Assembly (NCBI RefSeq): GCF_001612765.1
Contig: NZ_BDBB01000001.1
Coordinates: 186,001 to 250,000 of the forward strand
Direction of reading: 5' to 3'
Length of the DNA stretch: 64,000 bases
Source: Nocardia arthritidis NBRC 100137
Lineage (GTDB): Bacteria > Actinomycetota > Actinomycetes > Mycobacteriales > Mycobacteriaceae
Position numbers and translations under genes: made by a program. Numbering within the stretch: position 1 is the first letter of the stretch; each line of letters begins with the position of its first letter. The notes beneath the pieces were generated by a model that had not been told where the DNA came from, made no database searches, and was given only the letters and a program-made list of their open reading frames with translations. Shown here piece by piece: positions 49,987 through 58,729 of this stretch.

Positions 49987-51945
49987 TCACAGCGTGCGGG
50001 TCAGCCGATCGGTAAGGATGTGGGCGAAGTGCGCCGGATCCTTCAGCTCACCACCCTCGGCGAGCACCGCCGTGCCGAACAGCAGTTCGGCGGTTTCCGA
50101 CAACTCGGTCGCCGTGCCCGCGTCGGCCTCCTCCTTTTTGGCGGCGTACGCGTCGCGCAGGCCCGTGACCAGCGGGTGGGCCGGGTTCAGCTCCAGAATC
50201 CGTTTGCTCTCCGGCAGCGCCTGCCCCGAGGCGCGGTACATCCGCTCCAGCATCGGCGTGAAGTCGAACACGTCACCGACCAGGCAGGCCGGGGAGGTGG
50301 TGAGCCGGTTGGTCAGGCGCACCTCCTTGACGTTCTGCTCCAGCGCCTTGCCAAGCCACGTCAGCACCTCCGCGAAGTCCTTGTCCTGCTGCTCACGCAG
50401 CGCCTCGGAGGCCTTCTTCTCCTCCTCGGTCTCCAGATCGACCTCGCCCTTGGCGATGGACTGGAACGCCTTGCCGTCGAACTCCGGCACCGAGCCGACC
50501 CACATCTCGTCGACCGGGTCGGTCAGGATCAGCACCTCGCGGCCCTTGGCCTTGAACGCCTCCAGATGCGGGGAGCTCTCGACCTGGTGGCGGGTCTCGC
50601 CGGTCATGTAGTAGATCGTGTCCTGCCCCTCGGGCATCCGCTCCACGTACTGGGCCAGCGTGGTCAGCTCGGTCTCGGAGTTCGTCGAGGCGAACGAGGA
50701 GACCTGCAGGATGGTCTCGCGGTTGTCGAAGTCCGAGAGCAGGCCCTCCTTCAGGACGCGGCCGAATTCCTTCCAGAACGTCTGGTAGCTGGTCTGGTCC
50801 TCGGCGCCCTGCAGATCCTTGACCGTGGACAGCACCTTCCGCACCAAGCGCTTGCGGATCATCTGGATCTGGCGGTCCTGCTGCAGGATCTCGCGTGAGA
50901 CGTTGAGCGACAGGTCCTGCGCGTCCACCACACCCTTGACGAAGCGCAGGTACTCCGGCATCAGCTCTTCGCAGTTGTCCATGATGAACACCCGCTTGAC
51001 GTAGAGCTGCACACCGCGCTTGTGCTCGCGGGTGAACAGGTCGAACGGCGCGTGCGAGGGGATGAACAGCAGCGCCTGGTACTCGAACGTGCCCTCGGCC
51101 TTCAACGGGATGATCTCCAGCGGATCGTCCCAGCCGTGGCTGACGTGCTTGTAGAACTCCTTGTACTCCTCGTCGGAGACCTCGCTCTTGGGGCGCGTCC
51201 ACAGCGCCTTCATCGAGTTGAGCGTCTGATCCTCGAGGATGGTCGTCTCCTTGGCGTCCTCACCCTCGCCCTCGGTGACGGTCCGCTCCACCTGCATGCG
51301 GATCGGCCACGCGATGAAGTCGGAGTACTTCTTGACGATCTCGCGCAGCTTCCACTCCAGGGTGTAGTCGAAGAGGTGATCCTCCTCGTCCACCGGCTTG
51401 AGGTGAAGCGCGACCGACGTGCCCTGCGGGGCCTCGTCCAGTTCCTCGATCGTGTAGGTGGAGCTGCCCGCGCTCGACTCCCACCGGGTTCCGGTGGTCT
51501 CGCCCGCGCGGCGGGTGGTCAGGGTGACCTTGTCGGCCACCATGAACGTCGAGTAGAAACCGATGCCGAACTGGCCGATCAATTCCTCGGCCGCGGCCTC
51601 GGACTTCGCCTCGTTCAGCTTCTTGCGCAGCTCAGCGGTACCGGACTTGGCGAGGGTGCCGATCAGGTCGACGACCTCGGCGCGCGACATGCCGATGCCG
51701 TTGTCCCGTACGGTCAGGATCCGGTTGTCCTTGTCGACCCCCAGCTCGATATGCAGGTCCGAGGTGTCGACGTGCAGATCCTTGTCCCGGAAGGACTCCA
51801 GGCGCAGCTTGTCCAGCGCGTCGGAGGAATTCGAGATCAGCTCCCGCAGGAAGGTGTCCTTGTTGGAGTAGACGGAATGGATCATCAGCTCTAGCAGCTG
51901 ATGTGTCTCTGCCTGGAACTCGAGTTGTTCGACGTGCTCTGTCAC
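49987..51945 (-). CDS. htpG: Molecular chaperone HtpG (bacterial Hsp90)
   Basis: 652 residues. N-terminal GHKL ATPase: LEFQAETHQLLELMIHSVYSNKDTFLRELISNSSDALDKLR with the catalytic Glu and Asn, DNGIGMSRAEVV and GQFGIGFYSTFMVADKV. Middle domain has the FIPSHAPFDLF...YVKRVFIMDNCEELMPEYLRFVKGVVDAQDLSLNVSRE segment with the catalytic Arg region, and the C-terminal dimerisation domain ends at the stop. It folds client proteins in an ATP-dependent way in the cytoplasm. The start gives the standard MTEHVEQLEFQAE N-terminus. Confidence 0.97.
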   Translation of the reverse strand: MTEHVEQLEFQAETHQLLELMIHSVYSNKDTFLRELISNSSDALDKLRLESFRDKDLHVDTSDLHIELGVDKDNRILTVRDNGIGMSRAEVVDLIGTLAKSGTAELRKKLNEAKSEAAAEELIGQFGIGFYSTFMVADKVTLTTRRAGETTGTRWESSAGSSTYTIEELDEAPQGTSVALHLKPVDEEDHLFDYTLEWKLREIVKKYSDFIAWPIRMQVERTVTEGEGEDAKETTILEDQTLNSMKALWTRPKSEVSDEEYKEFYKHVSHGWDDPLEIIPLKAEGTFEYQALLFIPSHAPFDLFTREHKRGVQLYVKRVFIMDNCEELMPEYLRFVKGVVDAQDLSLNVSREILQQDRQIQMIRKRLVRKVLSTVKDLQGAEDQTSYQTFWKEFGRVLKEGLLSDFDNRETILQVSSFASTNSETELTTLAQYVERMPEGQDTIYYMTGETRHQVESSPHLEAFKAKGREVLILTDPVDEMWVGSVPEFDGKAFQSIAKGEVDLETEEEKKASEALREQQDKDFAEVLTWLGKALEQNVKEVRLTNRLTTSPACLVGDVFDFTPMLERMYRASGQALPESKRILELNPAHPLVTGLRDAYAAKKEEADAGTATELSETAELLFGTAVLAEGGELKDPAHFAHILTDRLTRTL

Positions 51946-51972
51946 GTCGGCGATGGTACAGCCGCGCTCGGA

Positions 51973-53706
51973 CTACGTGGCCGAAGGTGGCACCGCGGCG
52001 TAATCCGGGACGGCGCCGTGCGATCGCGGATCGGTAACCGGCCGGAAGTCGGCGAGACCGGGAACCTCTTCGTCGGCACGCGTGGTCATCCATTCGCGCA
52101 GCACCTGGGTGGCGCGCACGTCGTCCTCGTTGTACTCCAGCAAACGGGTGCGCTGGGTCTGGTCGGGCGCGCCGTCGTCGTAACCGACCGCGAGCCGATA
52201 CCAGCTCATCGACGCCTCGCCGCTCGCCTCCGGATCGCGCCACGAGAACCCCGCGACCGGCGCGATCTTCTTCAGTCCCTTGCCGTTCGGGCAGATGAAC
52301 TGGTCCGACACAGCTTGGAACATGTCCACCCATTGCGGTCCGTCCACGAACGCGCGTACCTGCTCCACCGTCGGCACGCCCGGGCGGCCCGCGAACCGGC
52401 GCGCCGATTCGTACAGCCACTTGTCCTCCGCCGTCCGCGAATAGCAATACGCGGCAAACGTTCTGCCCGTGGCCGCCGCCTCCGCGCGCACCGTCATCAG
52501 CCAGGTCCAGAACTCGCCGAAGGAGCGGCCCTCGTCCTCGGTGGGCAACGGATCCCAGGTGACGAACGGGCGGTACACGCCGTTCAGCAGCGTTCCCCAC
52601 AGGTACGCGCCGTATTCCTGGAAACTCTCCAGGTCGACGTCGACCTCGACGTCCGCTCGTCGCACCCGAACCTGCTCGACCCGCCGCACCAGCGGCGCGC
52701 CCGCGATCCACGCCCGTGCCGTCACCACGGCCTCGTCGAACGGGCCGTGCTGCCAGTCCTCGGGTTCCTCGCCCACCCAGGCGGCGAGTTCGTCGATGGT
52801 CTCGATGTCGTGCCTGCGCAGTACCTCGGCGCGGGAGCCGGGCGCCACCAGGCTGACGTCGCGATGTTCGATCAGCCAGCCCTCGCAGCTCGGTCCCTCG
52901 ACCCCGCGCGTCCACCACGGGCACTGCCTGCACTCGGGCACTTTGGAGGGAATGGTGGGCAGCTCGCCGCGCACCACCGCGATCCGGTCGGCGTAGCGGC
53001 GGTCGTAATCGGCCAGCAACGGAGCCAGATCGTGGACCAGGATGCGATCGAAGTCGAAGCCGATCACGCCGCCGACCAGCGCGGGGCTGGCCAGGCCGTG
53101 CCGTTGCAGCATCCGGTGCAGATGGGCGAGCCGCTGCTGGTCGCGCGGCTGCTGTCGGAGCTTGCGGTGCGGATCCGGCTGCGGATTCCAGCGATAGGGG
53201 TCCGAGGTGATGGGGTGGAAGTCGGCCCGCTCGGGTTGACGCGGATCGGTCACCTTGTGGTTCACCACGATGATCGGGATGTACCCGCCGCGATCGGCGT
53301 CGCGCAGCAGGATCTCCGAACCTCCGCGCCTGCCGGTGTCCGGCTCCTGTGGCAGCAGGCCGCCCCAGATGTGCTGTGCGCCGATCTCGCACGCGCGCAT
53401 CGTCGCTTCGGCGCGCTCGGCGGCGCGCAGTCCGGGATCGATCACCACCCAGGCATCGGGGTCCGCGCCGACCAGCGCGTCGCGCACCCGGGAGCGGTGG
53501 GCGACGGCGGCATCCCGGCGCTGGCGTACGCCCGCGTCCTCGGCGATGCCCATCAGTGCGTCGGGGTGCGTAGCGTCCAGACGCAGGCGATGGCGGCAGC
53601 CGATCAGCGCCCTGGCATCGATGAAGGCGGTCGGCGCGCCGGTGGCCCGATCCACGGCCGTTCCGTCGCGCTTGAGACCGTCTTGGTCACCGATGTCCGA
53701 ATCCAC
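51973..53706 (-). CDS. TM0106 family RecB-like putative nuclease
   Basis: 577 residues from GTG 53706. It has the layout of TM0106-like proteins: an N-terminal Cas4/RecB-type nuclease domain with PIIVVNHKVTD, and a Cys-rich region (CRQCPWWTRGVEGPSCEGW) that may hold a metal or Fe-S centre, then a DEDD/RNase H-like fold domain (EVDVDLESFQEYGAYLWG, TFAAYCYSRTAEDKWLYES, LLEYNEDDVRATQVLREWM). The YNEDDVxAT block is characteristic. Role is probably DNA repair or processing; not established. Not obviously linked to a Cas operon here. The frame extends further upstream but that is antisense to the next gene. Confidence 0.83.
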   Translation of the reverse strand: MDSDIGDQDGLKRDGTAVDRATGAPTAFIDARALIGCRHRLRLDATHPDALMGIAEDAGVRQRRDAAVAHRSRVRDALVGADPDAWVVIDPGLRAAERAEATMRACEIGAQHIWGGLLPQEPDTGRRGGSEILLRDADRGGYIPIIVVNHKVTDPRQPERADFHPITSDPYRWNPQPDPHRKLRQQPRDQQRLAHLHRMLQRHGLASPALVGGVIGFDFDRILVHDLAPLLADYDRRYADRIAVVRGELPTIPSKVPECRQCPWWTRGVEGPSCEGWLIEHRDVSLVAPGSRAEVLRRHDIETIDELAAWVGEEPEDWQHGPFDEAVVTARAWIAGAPLVRRVEQVRVRRADVEVDVDLESFQEYGAYLWGTLLNGVYRPFVTWDPLPTEDEGRSFGEFWTWLMTVRAEAAATGRTFAAYCYSRTAEDKWLYESARRFAGRPGVPTVEQVRAFVDGPQWVDMFQAVSDQFICPNGKGLKKIAPVAGFSWRDPEASGEASMSWYRLAVGYDDGAPDQTQRTRLLEYNEDDVRATQVLREWMTTRADEEVPGLADFRPVTDPRSHGAVPDYAAVPPSAT

Positions 53707-53880
53707 GCTAAGCAGTATGGTCCCTACCCCCGACAGTGTTGAATTCCAGCGCCTGGGCCGCACTACCCTCGTAGCTGACACCGCGGACCCGATAGGGTGG
53801 CGGCAAACCGTGTGACATGGGCGGACGGGCTTCCCCGGCGCCGTACTGCCATGGCGAACCAGCATGACGGAGGGCCTTCG

Positions 53881-54525
53881 ATGGGGTTGTTCACGAAGCG
53901 CAAGCGGCGGCCGAGCCGCAGGGCCGAGGCGAAAGCCCTCAAGCACAAGGCCGCGATCGAGGCCAGGCTCGCCGCGAAGAACGACCGCAAAGCGCGCCGC
54001 GCCGAGGCGCGCACCCAGCGCAAGGTCGCCAAGGCGCAGATCGCGGCGTTCCAGGCGGAGGAGAAAGCCGCGCTGAAGGCGGCCGCCAAGGCCGAGCGCG
54101 ATCCGTTCAGCGCCGGCCAGGTGAAGAAGTACCTCGGCGTGGCGCGTGTGCTCATCCCGGTGCTCGCTCCGCTCGCCTACCGCGGCGCGACCTTCCTGCG
54201 CGGACAGCTCGACACCCGCCGCGCCCAGCAACTCGGCGTGGGCGTCGACCAGCTCGGCGACTTCACCGGACACGGCGCCAAGCTGCAGGCGCGCATCACG
54301 AATGCCGAAGCGGCGCTGCTGAAGGTCGGCGCGCAGAACGGCAAGGACAAAGGCGAGACGCAGAAGTTCGTCGCCGCCACCAAGGACCGCCTCGGCAGCC
54401 TGACGGCCGCCGTGCACACCGCCGACCAGATGCCCGCCAACCGCCGCCGTTCGGTGCACGCGTCGATCTCGCACGAGCTGTCCGGGATCGAGTCCGACAT
54501 CCTGGCCCGGCTCGGCGTGCGCTGA
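53881..54525 (+). CDS. DUF6474 family protein (Rv3850-like)
   Basis: 214 residues. N-terminal 75 residues are extremely Lys/Arg/Ala-rich (GLFTKRKRRPSRRAEAKALKHKAA...), predicted long helix or coiled coil, followed by an uncharged PFSAGQVKKYLGVARVLIPVLAPLAYRGATFLRGQL segment that may lie at the membrane. No catalytic motif. Homologues of about this length sit in the same position in M. tuberculosis (Rv3850, 218 residues). ATG 53881 precedes GLFTK and follows GGAGGGCC in the leader. Function unknown. Confidence 0.78.
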   Translation: MGLFTKRKRRPSRRAEAKALKHKAAIEARLAAKNDRKARRAEARTQRKVAKAQIAAFQAEEKAALKAAAKAERDPFSAGQVKKYLGVARVLIPVLAPLAYRGATFLRGQLDTRRAQQLGVGVDQLGDFTGHGAKLQARITNAEAALLKVGAQNGKDKGETQKFVAATKDRLGSLTAAVHTADQMPANRRRSVHASISHELSGIESDILARLGVR

Positions 54526-54539
54526 CCTTCCCTCCCTCG

Positions 54540-55076
54540 ATGGCCCCGCACCCGATCACCGGCCACCTGCGAGGTGGCCTGGTCGGCGTGTTGGTCGGCG
54601 TACTCGCCGTGGCGGCGCACGGAGCAGCGGGTGGCGGGGCGCCGGGCTCCACCGAGTTGACGTTGCTGTTGCTGATCGCCGCCCTGGCCGGCGCGGCCGC
54701 GGGAGCCGTTCGGGCGTGCCCGCGCCCGTCCGTCCCGGCCGGGCTGCTCGGCGCCGGCCAGCTGCTGAGTCACGCCGCACTGTCGGTTCTGCTCGGCCAC
54801 GACCACGCGGGGACCGGCTCGACCGCAACGGCTTCCCCGCTGCCGACCGGATGGATGCTGCTCGCGCACATCGCCGCGACGGTCGGCTGCGCGGCATTGA
54901 TCGTGCTCACCGAGCGGCTCTACGCCGCCGTCTCCAGCGTCCTGCGGGCGTTATCCGCTCCGCCGCGCCCCGCGCGGATCGCCGGTTCACCGCCCTGGCC
55001 GGATCCCGATCTCCTGCCCCATCGCTGTGCTCCGCTCGGTGCGCTCGGCCCCCGCGCGCCGCCGGTGTCGGTCTGA
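54540..55076 (+). CDS. Small membrane protein of unknown function at the head of the copper operon
   Basis: 178 residues with about four membrane helices in the first 140 residues (GGLVGVLVGVLAVAAHGAA, LTLLLLIAALAGAAAGAV, GLLGAGQLLSHAALSVLLG, LLAHIAATVGCAALIVL). The loops have His-rich stretches such as LLGHDHAG and a Pro/Arg-rich tail (about 140-178). Starts 14 bp after the DUF6474 gene and ends 36 bp before ycnI-like. No domain recognised. Position suggests a role in the YcnI-CopC-CopD copper system or in membrane organisation; this is inference. Confidence 0.7.
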   Translation: MAPHPITGHLRGGLVGVLVGVLAVAAHGAAGGGAPGSTELTLLLLIAALAGAAAGAVRACPRPSVPAGLLGAGQLLSHAALSVLLGHDHAGTGSTATASPLPTGWMLLAHIAATVGCAALIVLTERLYAAVSSVLRALSAPPRPARIAGSPPWPDPDLLPHRCAPLGALGPRAPPVSV

Positions 55077-55112
55077 TCCCGCCACCCTTCCCTTCGCACA
55101 AGAGGCTTCAGC

Positions 55113-55772
55113 ATGCACAGCTCGATTCCGCGCGCCGTCGCAACGACGGTCACCACAACGGCACTCGTCCTGCTCGCAGGCGGCACCGCCGCGGCCCACG
55201 TCACGGTGGACGCTCCGGGCGCGACCCAAGGCGGATACACCGTCGCCACCTTCCGGGTGCCCACCGAATCCGACACCGCGAGCACCACGGCGCTCACCAT
55301 CACTCTGCCCAACCTGAAATCGGCTCGGACCGAATCGATTCCCGGATGGTCGGCCAAGGTCGAACGCAACGACAAGAAGGAGGTCACCGCGATCACCTGG
55401 ACCGCCGACCCGGGCGCGCCGGGCATTCCGCCCGGTCAGTTCCAGCGTTTCGCGGTCTCCGTCGGCCCGCTGCCCGCGCTGGATTCGGTCAGCTTCCCCG
55501 CCAAGCAGACCTATTCCGACGGCAAGGTGCTCAGCTGGGATCAGCCGGTCGGCAAGGACGGCGACGAACCCGAGCACCCGGCCCCCTCGCTGACCCTGAC
55601 CGCGGGCAAAGCGAACGCGGCGGACGGGCACAAGGTGAGCAGCGAAGCCGAAGCGGAAGATGACGACCACGACGACGAGACGGCCCGCTGGCTCGGCGGG
55701 ATCGGTCTCGCGCTCGGCCTGCTCGGTGTCGCGCTCGGCCTCGGCAACGTGATCCGCGGGCGGCGCGCATGA
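55113..55772 (+). CDS. YcnI family copper-binding protein (DUF1775)
   Basis: 219 residues. Signal peptide VATTVTTTALVLLAGGTAAA followed by the mature N-terminus HVTVDAPG with His29 as the first residue after cleavage, the mononuclear copper-binding feature of YcnI. The sheet YTVATFRVPTESDTASTTALTITLP and GIPPGQFQRFAVSVGPLP are typical of DUF1775. A C-terminal membrane helix (GGIGLALGLLGVALGLGNVI) anchors it, with an acidic linker (EAEDDDHDDE) rich in His/Asp. It sits in the cell envelope and likely handles copper with CopC and CopD, whose genes overlap and follow (ATGA). Confidence 0.92.
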   Translation: MHSSIPRAVATTVTTTALVLLAGGTAAAHVTVDAPGATQGGYTVATFRVPTESDTASTTALTITLPNLKSARTESIPGWSAKVERNDKKEVTAITWTADPGAPGIPPGQFQRFAVSVGPLPALDSVSFPAKQTYSDGKVLSWDQPVGKDGDEPEHPAPSLTLTAGKANAADGHKVSSEAEAEDDDHDDETARWLGGIGLALGLLGVALGLGNVIRGRRA

Positions 55773-56308
55773 CCCGCCGCCTCCTCGCCGCCGTGGTGGC
55801 GGGCCTGTTCCTGCTCGGATTCGGTATCGCCGCAACGGGAGTCGCCGCCGCGCACTCCGCGGCGACGGGAAGCGTCCCGGAGGACAACGCGACCGTCGAC
55901 GCCGGTCCGGAGCGCGCGAGCGTCACGTTCAACGAGGAACTGCAGCCCAGCTTCCCGTCGCTCACCGTCGTGGGGCCGGACGGCAATCTGTGGTCGAAGA
56001 GTGAGCCGGTGGTCGACGGCAACACGGTCAGCGTGGCCCTGGGCGAGCTGGGGCCGGTCGGCGAGTACACCATCGCCTACCGGGTGACCTCGGCCGACGG
56101 GCACCCGGTCAGCGGCAAGCGGCACTTCACGCTCGGCAAGCCGGGCAACGGCACGCCGGGACCGAAACCCCATGCGAAAGCCAAGGACGGCTCGGACGGC
56201 TCGGACGGTATTCCGCTGTGGGTGTTCGTCGCCGGCGCGGTCGTATTGTTCGGCGGCGGGCTCGCGTTCGCGTTGTTCGGCGGCAGGAACCGCGACTCCA
56301 AGCGGTGA
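55769..56308 (+). CDS. CopC domain copper-binding protein
   Basis: 179 residues. Signal peptide AAVVAGLFLLGFGIAATGVAAA and a mature N-terminus HSAATGSVPEDNATV with His29 next to the cleavage point, then FNEELQP, VGEYTIAYRVTSADGHPVSGKRHFTL with the Asp/His copper ligands and a C-terminal membrane helix (IPLWVFVAGAVVLFGGGLAF). This is the CopC beta-sandwich. It overlaps ycnI by 4 bp (ATGA) and the CopD gene by 4 bp (GTGA), so all three are coupled. It binds copper in the envelope for uptake or resistance. Confidence 0.93.
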   Translation: MTRRLLAAVVAGLFLLGFGIAATGVAAAHSAATGSVPEDNATVDAGPERASVTFNEELQPSFPSLTVVGPDGNLWSKSEPVVDGNTVSVALGELGPVGEYTIAYRVTSADGHPVSGKRHFTLGKPGNGTPGPKPHAKAKDGSDGSDGIPLWVFVAGAVVLFGGGLAFALFGGRNRDSKR

Positions 56309-57267
56309 ACGACGTCAAGATCGGCGGCCGGGGTGGCGCTCGGCGCGCTCCCGGCCGAATGCCCTGGCCCGTACTGCTGCTGACCATCCCCGCCGGGCTG
56401 CTGGGCGTCGCGCTGGCCTGGATTCTGATCCGGCCGGTCCCGTTGCCAGGGGAGGCCGTGGTCCGGGTGGTGGCCGATGGCGTCGGGGCGACCGCGCTCG
56501 GCTTGGCCGCGCTGCCCAGGGTCGCGCCGCGCTTGCGGACGCCCTGGCGGCTACTGGCGGTGCTCGCCGGGATCTGGGCGGTAGCCGAGTTCGCCGTGCT
56601 GGTCTTCGAGGCCGCCGACGTGGTCGGCGTTCCCGTGCGCGAACTCGGCGCCGGGGAGTTCGGCACCTATCTCGTCGACGTCAGCGGTGGGCAGGTCGGA
56701 ATCGCGATTCTGGTCGGCGTCGCGACGGTGTCCGGTGGCTCGGCGCTGGCCTTCCGGCGGCCCGGGTCCGCCTCCGCCGACCTCGTCCTGGTGTTCGCGG
56801 CGGTCGCGCTGGCATTGCGGCCGATCACGGGGCACATGTCGCAGCAGACGTTCGGCTCCGTGCTCGCGGCGGTGCACGCCCTGGCGGCGGGCGCCTGGTT
56901 CGGGTTGCTGATCGCGCTGGCGCTGGTCGTGCGCACCCGCGGTGAGTGGGCGGTCGTGCTGCCGAAGTATTCGGCGGTGGCGCTGCCCCTGGTGGCGGTC
57001 GTGGCGGTGACGGGACTGCTCAACGGACTGATCCGGGTCGGCGGGATAACCCCGTTCGTCAGCACCGGTTACGGCAGGATCCTGCTCGCCAAGACCGTGG
57101 TGCTGCTCGGGTTGCTCGCCCTCGGCTGGTGGTGGCGGCGCAGTTGGGTGCCGAAGGCGGCGGATCACCGGATGGACGCGAAGGACTCGCTGCGCCGTGC
57201 GGTAGCCGAGGTAGTCGTGATGGCGCTCGCCTTCGGGCTCGCCGCGACCCTGGCGGTGACAGCCTGA
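56305..57267 (+). CDS. CopD family copper transport membrane protein
   Basis: 320 residues, about eight membrane helices, starting GTG 56305 in the CopC stop. The CopD pattern is seen in RPITGHMSQQTFGSVLAAVHALAAGAWFGLLIALALV with His residues in the membrane, and in VVAVTGLLNGLIRVGG and TGYGRILLAKTVVLLGLLALGWWWRR. It is the inner-membrane partner of CopC for copper import or export. The long open frame begins further upstream but that would overlap copC in another frame; the GTGA start fits the operon. Confidence 0.92.
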   Translation: MNDVKIGGRGGARRAPGRMPWPVLLLTIPAGLLGVALAWILIRPVPLPGEAVVRVVADGVGATALGLAALPRVAPRLRTPWRLLAVLAGIWAVAEFAVLVFEAADVVGVPVRELGAGEFGTYLVDVSGGQVGIAILVGVATVSGGSALAFRRPGSASADLVLVFAAVALALRPITGHMSQQTFGSVLAAVHALAAGAWFGLLIALALVVRTRGEWAVVLPKYSAVALPLVAVVAVTGLLNGLIRVGGITPFVSTGYGRILLAKTVVLLGLLALGWWWRRSWVPKAADHRMDAKDSLRRAVAEVVVMALAFGLAATLAVTA

Positions 57268-57300
57268 GCCGTATCGCCGGAGCCCGGTTAGGGTCTGCGC

Positions 57301-57756
57301 ATGACCGAAGTGAAGATCGTCGAGGATTGCATGGCCTCGGCGGAGTCCGCGTTCGCCTACGTGAACGATTATCGGAACCTGTCGCGATTCCTGCACGGCA
57401 TCCAGTCCTTCACCCCGGCCGGTGAGCAGACCGAAGGTGTCGGCGCCACGTTCGACGGGCACATGAAGCTGGGGCCCGCCTCGCTGAAGTCGCGGATCCG
57501 AGTGGTCCGCTGGGAGAGGGACTTCGCGATCGGCGTCGAGTCCATCAAGGGTTTCGACGTCTCGTCCACATTCCTGTTCCACGACAAGGGCGAGGGTTTG
57601 TGCACCGTCGACGCGATCGTGGACTACTGGGTGCCCGGCGGCCTGGCGGGCCGCGCCCTCGGTAAGACCATCGAACCGTTCGTCAAGATCGCCGTGCAGC
57701 ACACGACCCACAACTTGGTCACCGGGATCGCCGCGTTCCACGCGGACTCGGTCTGA
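57301..57756 (+). CDS. SRPBCC/polyketide cyclase-like protein
   Basis: 151 residues. The START/Bet v1-like pattern is visible: an N-terminal TEVKIVEDCMASAESAFAYVNDYRNLSRFLHGIQSFTP, a middle VGATFDGHMKLGPASLKSRIRVVRWERDFAIGVESIKG and a C-terminal helix FVKIAVQHTTHNLVTGIAAF. Binds a hydrophobic ligand; function unknown. ATG 57301 starts the protein at the first strand. It is 33 bp after copD, so it could be in the same transcript, but no copper role is evident. Confidence 0.85.
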   Translation: MTEVKIVEDCMASAESAFAYVNDYRNLSRFLHGIQSFTPAGEQTEGVGATFDGHMKLGPASLKSRIRVVRWERDFAIGVESIKGFDVSSTFLFHDKGEGLCTVDAIVDYWVPGGLAGRALGKTIEPFVKIAVQHTTHNLVTGIAAFHADSV

Positions 57757-57939
57757 TCCGTTGTTCGATTCGCCGCGCCTGCGGCGCATCACCGTGTTCG
57801 TCCGGAGGGTCGCCTCCAGACCCGATGGTCGCGGTCGGTCGAGACCTATGGCGCCGGCCGAGCGCCTCGGGATGGCATGTCGCTCGCGGCGCGATGGGAT
57901 CGGTTGCGCCGATGGTGGCGGGGTGGGGATGCTGTAGGT
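57757..57939. repeat. Short intergenic region with a partial dispersed-repeat hairpin
   Basis: 183 bp before the DUF5313 gene. GCCGCGCCTGCGGCGC at about 57781 repeats the hairpin that opens the dispersed repeat near 40373, followed by CGTGTTCG in both places. The rest is GC-rich with no supported frame; a TATGGCGCC-like box is not convincing. It probably includes the DUF5313 promoter. Confidence 0.45.
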
Positions 57940-58314
57940 GTGAGCGCTACACCCTCGTTCGGACAGCGGATCGGCTACGTCTTCGGCCGCACGCTGCCGG
58001 AATCGATGTCCGAATGGGTGCGGGAGGATCTGGTCGGTCCCGGCGCCACGCGACGTTATCTGCTGCGGTTCCTGGTACCCGTGCTCCCGGTGCTCATGCT
58101 GTTTCTGCTGCTGCCCGGCCCGTTGTGGATGGGTTTGGCGATGATGGCACTGCTGTACATCCCGCTGGTCTACTTCACGGTGGCGTTGCTCTACGTCTAC
58201 CGGCGTCATCGGCTGATCAAGCACGGTCTCGACCCCGCGCTCGCGGACGCCGACGCCCGCCGCCGCGGCGAGCGCGAACGCCTTGATTACGAGCGCAGGC
58301 ACGGACGCGCCTGA
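57940..58314 (+). CDS. DUF5313 membrane protein
   Basis: 124 residues from GTG 57940, which gives the start SATPSFGQRIGYVFGRTLPES, aligning with the paralogue at 58364. Two membrane helices (FLVPVLPVLMLFLLLPGPLW and MALLYIPLVYFTVALLYVYRR) and a basic C-terminus (ARRRGERERLDYERRHGRA). The family is small and actinobacterial, function unknown. An in-frame ATG at 57877 would add 21 residues that the paralogue lacks. It lies 49 bp upstream of the paralogue in the same direction. Confidence 0.8.
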   Translation: MSATPSFGQRIGYVFGRTLPESMSEWVREDLVGPGATRRYLLRFLVPVLPVLMLFLLLPGPLWMGLAMMALLYIPLVYFTVALLYVYRRHRLIKHGLDPALADADARRRGERERLDYERRHGRA

Positions 58315-58363
58315 GCCGCAGGATACCTAGCGGTGACTTATGCCACAGGAATAGCCTAGAGAC

Positions 58364-58729
58364 ATGAGAACCCCCACGTTTCGGCAGCGGATCGCCTACG
58401 ATCTCGGCCGCGAACTCCCCGAGGAGCTACACGAGTGGGTCACCCACGACCTCGTCGGCCACGGGGCCATGGAGCGCTATCTCGTCCGTTTCCTCGGGCC
58501 GATCATCCCGTTCTTCGCATTGGTGCTGCTGTTCCCCGGACCGTTGCCCCTGAAGGTCGGCTTGATCGTGATGATGATCGTCCCCCTGGTCGTCTTCACG
58601 GTCGCGCTCAGCTACGTCTGGCGCCGCTTCCGCTTGATCCAGCACGGCCTCAGCCCCGACCTCGTCGACCACGGCAAGTACACCGACCACGATCGCGACC
58701 TGTACGAATTGCGCTACGGCCACCGATAG
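58364..58729 (+). CDS. DUF5313 membrane protein (paralogue)
   Basis: 121 residues. RTPTFRQRIAYDLGRELPEELHEWVTHDL at the N-terminus, then two membrane helices (FLGPIIPFFALVLLFPGPLPLK and LIVMMIVPLVVFTVALSYVWRR) and the tail HGKYTDHDRDLYELRYGHR. It is about 45 percent identical by eye to the neighbour and has the same topology, so the pair probably arose by tandem duplication. Function unknown. Start ATG 58364 aligns with the neighbour's start. Confidence 0.8.
   Translation: MRTPTFRQRIAYDLGRELPEELHEWVTHDLVGHGAMERYLVRFLGPIIPFFALVLLFPGPLPLKVGLIVMMIVPLVVFTVALSYVWRRFRLIQHGLSPDLVDHGKYTDHDRDLYELRYGHR

Noticed and set aside
51973..54474. 833-codon frame extending the RecB-like nuclease upstream
   Set aside because: The extra part is antisense to the DUF6474 gene; no domain match in that part; GTG 53706 gives the family-like start.
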